DNA of 64,000 nucleotides from Delphinapterus leucas (Eukaryota > Chordata > Mammalia > Artiodactyla > Monodontidae). The notes beneath the pieces are model-generated. The model worked only from the letters and a program-made list of their open reading frames with translations, did no database searches and was not told the origin of the DNA. A program made the translations under genes and the position numbers. The stretch is from positions 3,217,457 through 3,281,456 of the forward strand of contig NW_022098058.1 of NCBI RefSeq assembly GCF_002288925.2. The letters run 5' to 3'. Shown here piece by piece: positions 54,140 through 64,000 of the stretch (positions within the stretch are counted from its first letter, which is position 1; every line of letters starts with the position of its first letter).

Positions 54140-57085
54140 CTGAATTTTAAAAATCACATTTATTGACGTGTAATTTACATACAGTAAAATATATGTAAAG
54201 GTGTACCTTTCTATGATTTTTGAGAAACTTACACACCTGTGTAACTACTACCACAATCAAAATATGGACAATGTCTATCACCCCAAAAGGTAAAGATTTC
54301 CTTGGGGCCCTTCACACTCAGATCCTGCACCAGCCAGCCCCAATCAAGGGTCTGTTTTCTGCCATTACAGATTCCATCTGTATTTTCTAGGGTTTCATGT
54401 AAATGCAACATATTTTTTGTTTTATTTTTTAAATTTATTTTTATTGAGATGTAATTGACATAAAACATTGTGTAAGTTTGAGGTATACAGCCTGTTGATT
54501 TGATACATTTATTTTTGCAATGTCAGTGTTAGCTAACCGCCCCCCATCGTGTCCCATAATTATCATTTCTTTGTGTTGAGACCCATTATGACCTATTCTC
54601 TTAGCAGCTTTGAAGTTTATGATACAGTATCATTTTGTATAATCACTGTGCTGTGAGCTAGCTCTTCAGGACTTATTTATCTACTAGTTCCAAATTTGTA
54701 CCCTCCAATTCTCCAGCCCCTCGGCCTCTGGTAACCATCATTCCATTCTCTGTTTTAACAAGTTCGGCTTTTTTAGATTCCACATATGTGATATCATCCA
54801 GTATTTGTCTTTCTCTGTGTGTCTTATCTCACTTAAGCATAATGCCCTCAGGGTTCATCCTTGTTGTTGAAGATGGCAGTATTTCCTTCTTTCTCATGGC
54901 TGAATAGTATATATACAGCATATCTTCTTCACATGTTCATCTGTTGATAGACACGTTGTTTTCATATCTTGGCTGTTGTGAATAATGCTGCAGTAAACAC
55001 AGGACTGCGTGTATCTTTTTGATACCCTGTTTTCATTTCCTTTGGATAGATACCCAGGATTGGAATTTCTGGATCATAAAGTACTCTTCTTAAATTTTTT
55101 GAGGAACCACTATACTGTTTTCCATAGTGACCAAACCAATTTGCATTCCCATCAACAGTGCACAAGGGTTCTCTTTTTTTCCACATCCTCACCAACATTT
55201 GTTACTTGTCTTTTTGATGATAGCCATTCTAACAGGTGTGAGGTGATCTCTCACTGTGGTTTTGATTTGCATTTCCCTGATGATCAGTGATGTTGAGCAT
55301 CTTTTCATGTACCTGTTGGCCATCTGGATGTCTTTGGACAAATGTCTGTTTAGTTCCTCTGCCCAGTTTTTAATCAGATTGTTTGGTTTATTGTTTGGTT
55401 TTGTTGTGGTGGTGGTCGTTACTGAGTTGTATGAGTTCTTTATATATTTTGGATATTAACCCCTTATCTCATATATGATTTGCAAATATTTTCTTCCATT
55501 CTGTAGATTGCCTTTTTACTTTATGGTTTTTTAGCTGGGCAGAAATGTTTTAGTTTGACGTTTGATTTTTGCTTTTGTTGCTTGCGCTTTTGGTGTCATA
55601 TAAAAAGAATCATTGCCAAGACCAATGTCAAGGAGCTTCTTCCATATCAGGTTTTTAGTATCCGATCTTATGTTTAAGTTTTTAATCTGTTCTAATTTTT
55701 GTGAGCGGTATAAGATAGGGATCCAATCTCATTTTTCTCCATGTGGTTATCCAGTTTTCGTAACACCATTTATAGAAGAGACTCTCCTTTTCCCATAGAG
55801 TGTTATTGGCTCCCTTGTCAAATAATAGCTCTCTATTCTGTTCCGTTGGTCTGTGTGTCTGTTTCTATGCCAGTACCATACTGGTTTGATTACTGTAGTT
55901 TGTAGTGTAGTGTGAAATCAGGAAGTATGAGGACTCCAGCTTTGTTCTTCTTTCTGAAGATCGCTTTGGCTATTTGGGGCCTTCTGTGGTTCCATACAAA
56001 TTTTAGGATTGTTTTTTGGAATCATATATTGAAGACTCTTTTGTCTGGCTTCTTTTGTTCAGTAAATTTTTGAGATTTATCCATTTTGTTGCATGGGTCA
56101 TTAGCTTGTCCTTTTGTATTGCTGAATAGTATCCCATTTTATATCATAATTGTTTATTCACTCATCTATTGATGAGTATTTGTTTCCAGTTTGGGACTAT
56201 TGAAAATAAAGCTCCAGTGTGTGCTTGTTAAACGAGTCTTCATGTGGACATTTGTTTCCATTTCTCTGAGTGATTACCTAGGACTGGAATTGCTGGGTTA
56301 TCATATAAGTGTATATTTAATTTTTAAGAAGCTGTTGAACTGTTTATCAAAGTGTCTGTACCATCTCTTCCCATCAGCAGTGTATGAGAGCTCTGGTTGT
56401 TCTGCATCTTGGTCAACACTTAGAGCTGGCAGTCTTTTTAATTTTGGCCATTTGAGTGGGTATATGGTTTTTATTTCTGTATTCTAATGATAGTGGATGT
56501 TGAACATGTTTTCATGTACTTGTTTGCTGTCCGTATATCTTCTTTTGTGACATTTCTTTCAGATCTTTTGCCCATGTTTCCAATCGGTTATTTATCTTAT
56601 TGAATTGTAAGAGTTCTTTATATTTTCTGGACATAGGTCCTTTGTCAGGTATATGCAATGCATGTATTTTCTCAATATCTTTGGCTTGCCTTTTCATTTT
56701 CTTAATGTCTTTCAAAAAGCATTGAATTTTGATGAAATCCAGTTTATTAATTTTTTATTTTATGGTCCATACTTTTGGTATTCTAAGAATTCTTTGCCTA
56801 CCTCTAAGTCTCATTATTTTTTTTAATGTTCTTTTCTAGAAGTAGTTTTATGCTTTCTGCTTTTACATATATATGTCCATGATTCATTTCAAATTAATTT
56901 CTACGTATGATTTGAGGTAAAGGTCAAGGTTCATTTTTCTCCATGTGGATATCTAATTGTTCAAGCACCATGTGTCGAAAGAACTCTCCTTTCCCCTTAA
57001 GTTACCTCGGCACCTCTGTTGAAAGTCATTCGACCCATAAATGTGTGGGTTTGTTTCTCACTATTTTTTTCCACCCTTATGTCAG
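54140..57085 (-). mobile_element. old L1M, antisense, split by a second L1
   Basis: Left piece 54140-54413: 3' end ('cacatttattgacgtgtaatttacatacag', 'gtgtaactactaccacaatc', 'gggtttcatgtaaatgc'). Right piece from about 56020: 'ttttgtctggcttcttttgttcag', 'cattttgttgcatgggtc', 'agtatcccattttatatcataattg', 'ggactggaattgctgggtt', 'gtaagagttctttatattttctgg', 'ccatgtggatatctaattgttcaagcacc', ending near 57085. The two pieces join colinearly once the inner L1 is removed. No coding capacity. Confidence 0.82.
54414..56020 (-). mobile_element. inner L1M (L1MA/B-like), antisense, 5'-truncated
   Basis: Starts with a T-rich tail and '3' terminus 'tttttattgagatgtaattgacataaaacattgtg'. It passes 'ctctggtaaccatcattccattctctg', 'ggatcataaagtac', 'gaggaaccactatactgttttccatag', 'gtgaggtgatctctcactgtggttttgatttgc' and stops at 'ccatacaaattttaggattg'. 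The junctions carry a degenerate duplication ('aatgcaacatatt' and 'ggaatcatatatt'). Confidence 0.8.
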
Positions 57086-58295
57086 TACTGCACTCTCGGG
57101 TTCCTGTAGCTTGGTACAAAGTCCAGGGGACAGCTTCTGCCTCATCTCGAGGTCTCTGGTGGTCAGGCCCAGAGGCCGGGCCCTCAGGAGAAAGCCTGTG
57201 GGGGTTGAATCTTGGCCCTCTGCAGATAGCCCAGGGCATCTGCATTTGCATATTTAAAGTTTCAAAGTTCTCTCTTGGTACCAAGTCAAGTCTGCTCTGA
57301 GTCTGTTTAGATGCTGCATTTACTTCACGCTGGAGCTCTGAGCTCTCACACTTTCCTCTCTTCCATCTCCCCCTCTCCAGTGTTGACCCCCATAGCGCTT
57401 TGAGGTAGAGAACAAAAATGCCAAAGTGTCCGCCTTTATATGGGGCCCTTATCAGAAAGTTTTCTAAGGAACTGAAAAGAAGAACTACATAATGGAAAAC
57501 ATTTTGCAGCCTCCAGCACGGCCATTTATCTCAATAACCATTTCATTTAAAATGTGGGCCAAACGTATAAATCATATCTTGAAAGAAAGTATGTTGGTGC
57601 CACAGAAATTGCCCTGTATTCTTACCACCTAATTTGAAAAATGTGTTGCGAAGCCAGGAAGAAAGCAAGCAGGCCTGGGGCCTGGCCACCCTTCTCCCTC
57701 ACGTCCCCTTCCTTCATGCCTCGTGTCGTCTCCAAAGTGAATCCCCACTACTCCCCAGTCTGAGTGGAGAATCCACACCCTGTTGTCGGTCGCTGCTGCT
57801 GCTGCTGTTTGAGAGCCTCCCTCCTTAGAGATGAGGGGTTGAGAGCCCAAACCCACTGCTACCCGTCCTTGGCCCTCCCCACAGCAGAGCTCAGTCACAC
57901 CTCCGTCTTTTGGCCGGCCGGCCGTAAACCCTCCTTAGAGCTCTTAGATGTTGGTCCTCATTTAAGGACATGCCTGGAGGGAGGGGGCTAAATATATAGC
58001 AGGGCCCTGAGCCCCATTTTCCAGACTAATCACAGGGGGAGGTGATGGGCAGCCTGCACTGTGGGCTGGGAATCCCGGCTGGGGTCTTCCACTTAAATCT
58101 CACTGGGGGTCCACGGTTAAATGGCAGCATTCCCCCCACCCCACCCCACCCTTAGCAGGAGTTTTCTTATTTTGCTTCTCAGCACTTCCTGGGAGGGAAA
58201 AACACAAGAAACCAACAGGCACTGAGTCCCTGTGCACAGAGCCACACCCTCACCTCCACACTCCCGGGGGAGCGTCAGGATCCCCCCCTGTTTAC
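57086..58295. other. unique DNA with an AT-rich conserved-looking island
   Basis: 57420-57660 is AT-rich and repeat-free, with dense homeobox/MEF2-like words ('catttatctcaataaccatttc', 'aaacgtataaatcatatc') between GC-rich flanks. A small (GCT)5 run lies at 57792-57807 and a GGCC-type run at 57913-57923. No exon is recognised. Confidence 0.45.
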
Positions 58296-58299
58296 ACAA

Positions 58300-58545
58300 C
58301 CTTTTTTTCTGATCATGGAAGTCATAAGTGAGCATTATAAAAAAAATTCTAAAATAAAGAACAAAACTCACACCCATGATTCCACCACTCAGAGGCTATT
58401 GTTCTGATTTGCTTTTTACTCCTAGCCCTTTTTTTTCACCAAGCATGTATGTCAATGGGGTCAGACTGAGCATAGAGTTTTTCTCTTTTCAGAGATTTCT
58501 GATCATTTTCTCACATCATTAAAACTTGCTTGAAAACATGTTTAA
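58300..58545 (+). repeat. old interspersed repeat, family uncertain
   Basis: 'cataagtgagcattataaaaaaaattctaaaataaagaacaaaactcacacccatgattccaccactcagaggctattgttctg' resembles a frequent ancient repeat phrase ('acccataatcccaccacccagagataaccactg'). I cannot say whether it is L1 or L2. Confidence 0.4.
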
Positions 58546-59400
58546 CGCCTGCCTAAGTACTCCCTCCGGGGCGTGGCCACGTTCTCTCGCCCAGTCCCCT
58601 CCATGGTGTGGGGAGGCCACCAGTTTCTCTTTTCTGGCCCAGGGGGCAACTTGAGCCCCCTGCCCCCCATGGGCTATACCTTCTCCCCCTGCCGTCCATG
58701 TCCCTCTGCCTTAGCTTTGAGGCCCAAGGAGCCCCAGAAGGTGGAAACAAGCCTGGGTGGACTGTCACCAGGTGGTGTCACCTGAGGTCTGCATCTCCAG
58801 TCTGGTCGCTGCTCGCAGCAGCCTCTTTTCCTCTGCTTCCCTCCTGTGCCTCCTTTAAGATGATGGCCCCCTGGCACCCCCTCCAGGGCATCCTATCCCT
58901 GTATCCCATGTCAGCTGAGTTCTTGGTGCCTGGAGCAGTGAAGTGAGGACCAGCCAGGCGCCACCCAGCATTCCTGAGCGCCGGCCTGGCGTGTTGGCCT
59001 TTTTCTCTGGATCTAGGTTCTGAGGCATGAGGCTGTCTTCTTCAGATCATCTCCTCTTGTCACTCGGAGCCTTGTCACTTGTCACAGAGCATCTCTGTGG
59101 GTGGGAGGAGCAGGGAGGATGGGGGCAGAAGCCCTGAAGGTGGCGTGCAGGCCACCTGTGTGCACGGGGGCTGCAGCCACACAGGGTTGGGGGGGGCACA
59201 CCCCACTCCTGCCACTGCTGCAGCCACCAGAAAGCATTGCCTTTCGCCTTTCCTCCCTCCCCGTCGGCTGCCCAGGGTACTTGCTGTAAATCATTATTTG
59301 CATCCTATCAGCTCCCTTGGCCACCACAGTTTCTTTCTAGTGAAACCTTAACCTTGTTCCTGGAACCGTGAGGCAGCGCACGCAGGGCCCCTGATTTAGC
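58546..59400. other. unique GC-rich DNA
   Basis: Many overlapping frames of 60-118 codons on both strands. None has domain or splice evidence. No CpG island is evident. Confidence 0.45.
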
Positions 59401-59412
59401 ACCGGTGGGGGG

Positions 59413-59425
59413 CCACCAGGGGGAG
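59413..59425 (+). promoter_or_regulatory. CTCF-like core motif
   Basis: 'ccaccagggggag' matches the CTCF core (CCASYAGRKGGC-type) except for the last positions, and is embedded in G-rich flanks ('ggtggggggccaccagggggagtggg'). It is in unique sequence. Occupancy cannot be judged from sequence. Confidence 0.4.
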
Positions 59426-62400
59426 TGGGAAAGGCTGGTGAGAAGTTCTCCACCAGAAGCCTCTAGAGCTCCATGCTGCCACACAAGTTCTAGCTATGTC
59501 TCCATCCCCCTCCCCTCCACTAGCCTTCCACTGCCTGGTCTCTGGAAGGCTGAGTTTGGGGCTGGGGTTCCCCAAGAAAAGGGGTTGGGCCTTAATTCCT
59601 CTCGCAGATCTGGCGTCCAGCAGAGGCCAGGCTAGAGGAGGTTGAGAGTGTTTGGGACACAAGGATGGAGTGGCAGGTGAGGGTCTTTCAAAAGGGAGGC
59701 ACCAAAGTGGTGGTGCATCAGAGGGGCGTGCAGACCCCTGAGGATGGCACATGGGGAGATTGCTTCATCTCCACTGAAGGAGGGTGAAAGGCAGGTGGAT
59801 GGAGTGTGAGCAAGGGGCCGTGACAGCCAGCGACAGACAGCAAGGGCTCCTGGAAGTTCCCTGCCGGGCGTGGGTGCCGTCCCCTGGGAGCCCTCACCGT
59901 CTGCCCCGGCTTCCTCGCACAGATGCTGTACCCTCTCTCTTCCCTCTTGTCTGTCCCTGACAGCTGCCATCTGCTCACACCAGGCAGCCTAGGCAGTTCC
60001 CTTCAGTCACCCTTGTCTGAGGGGCAGAAGAATCTTGAAGCTTTCAGATCACATGGTGCCTCCAGGGAGCTGGGGCATGTGCTCTGTGCTTTTAGATTCT
60101 GGACTTATGGTGAAAGGGCAGGGTTATTCCCGTGGTGTGACCGGAGCTCCAGGTGGAAATCTGGGAGTGGGCTCAGAACCTGGGCCCTCACCCAGGGGCC
60201 CCTCCTGCTACCCTCCCCAGATGTGACACGAACAGCCCCGGGGCAGACAGGTTAGCCCGAGAGGCGCCATTGGAGAGCCCCACGGCTGCTGCACACACAG
60301 CACAGTCACCAGCGAGCACCAATCCCGCCCCCAGGCCTGGGAGTCCAGAAGCAAGAACTGCCCACCACTCTGCACTCCCGGAGCCTGGTGTGTGGCTCGA
60401 TGCGGGGCGGGGCCCAGGGAGGAGAACAGGGCATCAGTGGTCTGGAGTCAAGGCCTGCCTGGAAAGTTGGCTCTACTGCCCGCCTACCCGGCAGGAGATG
60501 CCCACAGCCCTGCCCCATCGTCCTGTGGGCGTGGAGGCCAAAGGCTTGACCTGCCAGGATCCCCAGCAAGCAGGTGGGCTGAGGGACCCCTTCTTTACTG
60601 CTTGATTCTTGGGTATCATGTTCACACCCAGAATTCCCCTTTCTTTTTTCCACTGTGGAATCGCACCCAGGGCAGATGGTTCTGAATCACTGTTCATTCA
60701 AAAGCCACCTATCGGGCCAGGCTCTGCACCAGGGCTGGGGGCCCACCCTCGGGCAGCTCGCTGTCCTCTGGGGAGTCAGGCAGATGCAGAAACTAAAACA
60801 CGGTGACGAATGACGGGGGGGTGGGGGGTGGGGAGGAGTCGGCAGGAACCAAACGGGCTGTTTTGTCTGAGGCGCCTGGAGCAGGAGCCAGCCCTGCAGC
60901 GCAGAATCGAGGGGAGGGGTCTCCCTTGCCCAGAGCAAGGGAAGAGCTCGAGAGCCGGGGCAGCTGGAATCTGGTGAGCTGGAGGGAGGGTCGTGGGAGG
61001 TGAGCTCAGAGAGGTGTGGAGCCCAGTGGCCCGGAAACGAGCACGGATTGCACTCTTCCTGTGTAGACAGCATCAGAGAGTCTGTGGAGACCCGAAAGAG
61101 CCCCCAGGGGCCAATGATGCCTGTGGACAGGAGGCCCTGTTCTCCGGTGGGCACCTAGGGTGGAAGAGTGACCCTGGAAGCAGCCCTGCCTTCCTCCTTG
61201 GGATCCCAGCCCCGTGTCTCCACCCAGGAGGACAAAGTGGACGCCTGTGGGGATGCCCGGGGTCAGGGAGGGGGTATTGCCTGGAGGCTGGCCTGCAGCC
61301 TGCGCTCTGCTCCTCCTGCCAGGCCACCTCCTCCCCTCCCTTCCTTGTCCATGACTCTGACCTAGAATGTTGGGGACCAGGCACAGGCCCACAGTCCACT
61401 GTCCAGGGGAGCCCGGCAAGCTCTGCTGTCTCCCTGGGCCTCGGCCATGATTGGGTCCTCTGTCCCAAGCAACCCTGCCTGGCCCGGCCCTCCTGTGGGC
61501 ATGTGTCTCTCTGGCCGAACCTGTTTGGAGCCTTTTTCTCAGTGCCTCCTGTCCCCTTCCTCCTCTGGTCCCAGTGGTCCCCTGGAAGTGCTCAGTCAGG
61601 GCTCCCTGACCACCAGACCCTGGCCCACCATTGTTTCCCATAATTTTAAGGAAAGTACTGACCACCTGGACAGGCAGGAAATGAAGGAACCCCCTCCCCT
61701 CCTCTCACCTAATGCCGCACTACCCAGTAAATGTTTCTGAATGAGTGAACATACGAGTGAATGAATGAATGGCTATAGTGTTACCCACTTGGAAACATGA
61801 TGGGACCTTCATTCTTCCCCCCAAGTGGACGGAGCCCTGGCTGGGAAGTCTGCCGGGGAAGCCCAATCCAGTGTCCTCACCTGGTCCCCAGCATATGCCA
61901 CCCCCAGACCCCTCTGTTCTCGGTCCTTCCCAGTAGAACAAATCGTACCTGTGAGGATCCCACTGAGGAGGTATGGGGAGCAGGGCTGCTCAGAGGCCCA
62001 AGAGAGATCGGGATATTTTAATTTTTATCTTAAAAATAAAGAAATGCTAAAACTAGGTTTCAAAAATGGTGGTAGATTTTAAATGTTTACATTTAACAAA
62101 TGAACACTTTTAACACACATACACAAATATAACCATGCCATTTACGGGATAATTACAGTGTTTATAAAAGAAAAACCTTAGTTCATGGCAGGCTCCAGGC
62201 ACAGTGTGGTCCAGAAATGGGACACAGGTTCGAAATTGAAAGACAAATGGCTCCTCTGAGATGCGTCCGTCTCGTTGGGAGAGTGGAAAGTGAAACCTTG
62301 AGGCCCTCTGGGGGTGTGTGGTCCAGCGCTCGTGCTCCCTGACCCCGTGTGACGGGCCTCAGCGGTTGGAAGTCTCCCCTTACCCACATGCACAGTGGTG

Positions 62401-62770
62401 GCCCCAGCCCCGCCAACTACACACCTACACTGGCCTGAGGGCTGCAGCGCGGGGGCTGGGGGAGAGCATGAGGGGCCCGGGTCAGAGACTGCCTAGGCCC
62501 CCCAGCCAGCACACGCTACCGCCAGTCCTCTCCTCGGGGGGCCCAAAGGCCGAGCCAAGAGGCAGGAGCTTAGGTTCCGCTTTCTGAACAGTGTTGGAGG
62601 ACAGAGGTTAGGGACTCTGGGAGCCAGCTGCCCTGGCCTTTACTGCCCTGGGTTAGCTGTGTGTTGGCCGTGGGGCCACTCACTGGGTGCCAGGCTAACA
62701 GAATGTCAGCTTCTGCCCTTTACTGTTTTTTGGAAGGAATTATGCTCAACAGTAAGGAAATGGTGAGATA
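59426..62770. other. long unique GC-rich stretch
   Basis: The longest repeat-poor block. Large opposite-strand frames at 60993-61643 (216 codons, plus) and 61006-61665 (219 codons, minus) cancel each other as evidence. An L2-like tail with TGAA repeats is seen at about 61722-61775 ('taaatgtttctgaatgagtg', 'gtgaatgaatgaatgg'). 62005-62180 is an AT-rich island ('cgggataattacagtgtttataaaag'). Confidence 0.45.
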
Positions 62771-62774
62771 AAGT

Positions 62775-62895
62775 GGAAGAAGCCTCTGCTCTACCCCTTA
62801 CTAGCTTGGCCTCCTTGACAGGTTACATAACTTCCTCTGCACTTGAGTTGCCTACTTGGCAAAAGGGGACAGTCACCCCAGCGTCCCCAGGCTCT
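62775..62895 (+). repeat. MIR SINE fragment
   Basis: 'cctctgctctaccccttactagcttggcctccttgacaggttacataacttcctctgcacttgagttgcctacttggcaaaaggggacagt' follows the MIR core. Confidence 0.6.
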
Positions 62896-62919
62896 TGAGA
62901 AGACGGAGTGTAGGCAGGT

Positions 62920-63588
62920 GTTTGGCCAGATAATATTCCACTGTAAGGAGAGACCACATTTTCCATTCATTGCTTGGTGGGCAACTGGGTTGTTTCCACT
63001 TTTTCACTGTTATGAATAGTGCCACGAACATTCGTGTACAAGTTTTTATGTGGACATGGGTTTTCGTTTCTCTTGGGTATACACCCAGGAGTGGGATTTC
63101 TGGGCCATTTGGCAACCCTATGTTTAGCTGTTCGGCGAACTGCCAGACTGCTTTCCAAAGTGGTTGCACGACTTTACACTTCCAGTAGCAACGTGTGAGG
63201 GTTCCAGCTTCTCCAAATCTTCACCAACGCTTGTTACTGACTTTTTGATTAAAGCCATCCTAATGGGTGCAAAGTGTTATCTCCTTGTGGTTTTCATTTG
63301 CATTCTCCTGATGCCTAATGATGATCAAGTGTCTTTTATGTGCTTCTCAACCAGTTATCTGTCTGTCTTGAGAAATGTCTATTCAGCTTCTTTGCCCATT
63401 GTAAAAAACTGGGTTGTCTTTTTACTATTGAGTTGTCAATGGTCTAGATACAGGTTCCTTATCAGATATGTTTCTCTCACTCTGAGTTGTCTTTCCCTTT
63501 TCTTTATAGTGTCCTTTGATGCACAAAAGATTTTTATTTTGATTAAGCCCAATTTATCTATCTTGGTTTTGTTGCTGTGCTTTTGTTT
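62920..63588 (-). mobile_element. L1M ORF2 C-terminus, antisense
   Basis: 'gataatattccactgtaagg', 'gggttgtttccactttttcactgttatgaatagtgcc', 'gtgggatttctgggccatttggcaac', 'ctgccagactgctttccaaagtgg', 'ccatcctaatgggtgcaaagtg', 'tgtcctttgatgcacaaaag'. Old L1MB/MC type. Open frames on both strands here are pieces of ORF2. Confidence 0.85.
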
Positions 63589-63924
63589 TTTTTAGTTTTT
63601 CAAATACACAGAACAGTCTCTTGGTTCTAAAGTGAAAAGGTACGCTCAGAGTAGCCTCACGCCCATTCCACCCACCCCGTAGGTAGCCATTTACTTTAAT
63701 TTCTGGCGTATCATTCCTGTTTATTTTTGCAAATTTTATGAAGAGTGAGCTTGTTGGGTCAGGAGTTGACACCTCAGCAGTTCTGTTGGATATTGCCACA
63801 TTCTCATCTGCGGGTCACACCACTTCTGTCCTAGCAGCGTTACAGGAGAGTGCTGCTTCCCACAGCACTTGTATTGGGGTTTTGCCGATCTGAGAGGTGA
63901 AAAATGTTCTGCGTAGCTTTTTAA
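63589..63924. other. unclassified, possibly L1 3'-UTR-related
   Basis: 'ttctaaagtgaaaaggtacgctcagagtagcctcacgcccattccacccacc...gtagccatttacttt' resembles an antisense phrase common near old LINE 3' ends. The assignment is uncertain. Confidence 0.35.
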
Positions 63925-64000
63925 AAAGTGTCAACTTTATTAAAGTACAATTTACATATAATAAAACACACGCATGTAAAGTGTATAGTTTGGTGAGTGT
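63925..64000 (-). mobile_element. L1M 3' terminus, antisense, cut by window edge
   Basis: 'gtcaactttattaaagtacaatttacatataataaaac' then 'gtaaagtgtatagtttggtgagtg' is an antisense L1 3' end that continues beyond the window. Confidence 0.7.

Noticed and set aside
60993..61665. Open frames of 216 (plus) and 219 (minus) codons over the same DNA
   Set aside because: Both strands are open at once in GC-rich DNA with few TA-containing stops. There is no domain, splice or promoter evidence for either.
1..64000. BovB LINE or Bov-A SINE that would suggest a ruminant
   Set aside because: No phrase characteristic of BovB was found on either strand. The SINEs are of the CHR type common in cetaceans.

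Overview
This window is nuclear DNA from a mammal, almost certainly a cetacean. The main evidence is twelve insertions of tRNA-Glu-derived SINEs of the CHR type (head like gcttccctggtggcgcagtgg), which are characteristic of whales, dolphins, hippos and ruminants. They sit beside a near full-length LINE-1 whose ORF1, ORF2 and 5' UTR match the cetartiodactyl L1 lineage. I recognised no ruminant BovB or Bov-A element. Species identification is inference. I found no protein-coding exon, rRNA, tRNA gene or CRISPR array that I can defend. Every long open frame is either retrotransposon-derived or one of several overlapping frames in GC-rich DNA. The window therefore reads as intergenic or deep intronic sequence.

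Layout. 1-9.7 kb: old L2, MIR and L1M debris, with one young SINE inside an L1M ORF2 tail. 9.95-21.55 kb: an antisense ancient L1M split by two later L1 insertions. One is a near full-length cetacean L1 (10068-16360) that carries two SINEs. The other is an older 5'-truncated L1 (18.08-20.48 kb) that appears to carry a 3'-transduced flank and also holds a SINE. 21.55-25.99 kb: unique DNA, a MaLR LTR, a HAL1 element and an antisense ERV LTR with a SINE in it. 27.1-29.05 kb: an old unnamed repeat cut up by two hAT DNA transposons and two SINEs; one hAT copy contains a perfect 16-bp-arm hairpin. 29-41 kb: mostly unique DNA with MIR/L2 pieces and three SINEs. 41.4-42.2 kb: a second, shorter copy of the antisense LTR. 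42.6-47.5 kb: L1M pieces, a young truncated L1 with a perfect 15-bp target duplication, and MIR/L2. 47.5-53.8 kb: GC-richer unique DNA with L2 and MIR. 54.1-57.1 kb: another L1-inside-L1 nest. 57.1-62.8 kb: GC-rich unique DNA with a candidate CTCF site and one AT-rich island that looks like a conserved noncoding element. 62.9-64 kb: antisense L1M running off the window.

The nesting gives a relative history: MIR/L2, then hAT, MaLR, HAL1 and L1M, then younger L1s, then CHR SINEs, which are always the innermost layer. Boundaries of old repeats were set by eye from remembered consensus sequences and may be off by tens of bases. SINE and young L1 boundaries were set by target-site duplications and should be accurate to a few bases.
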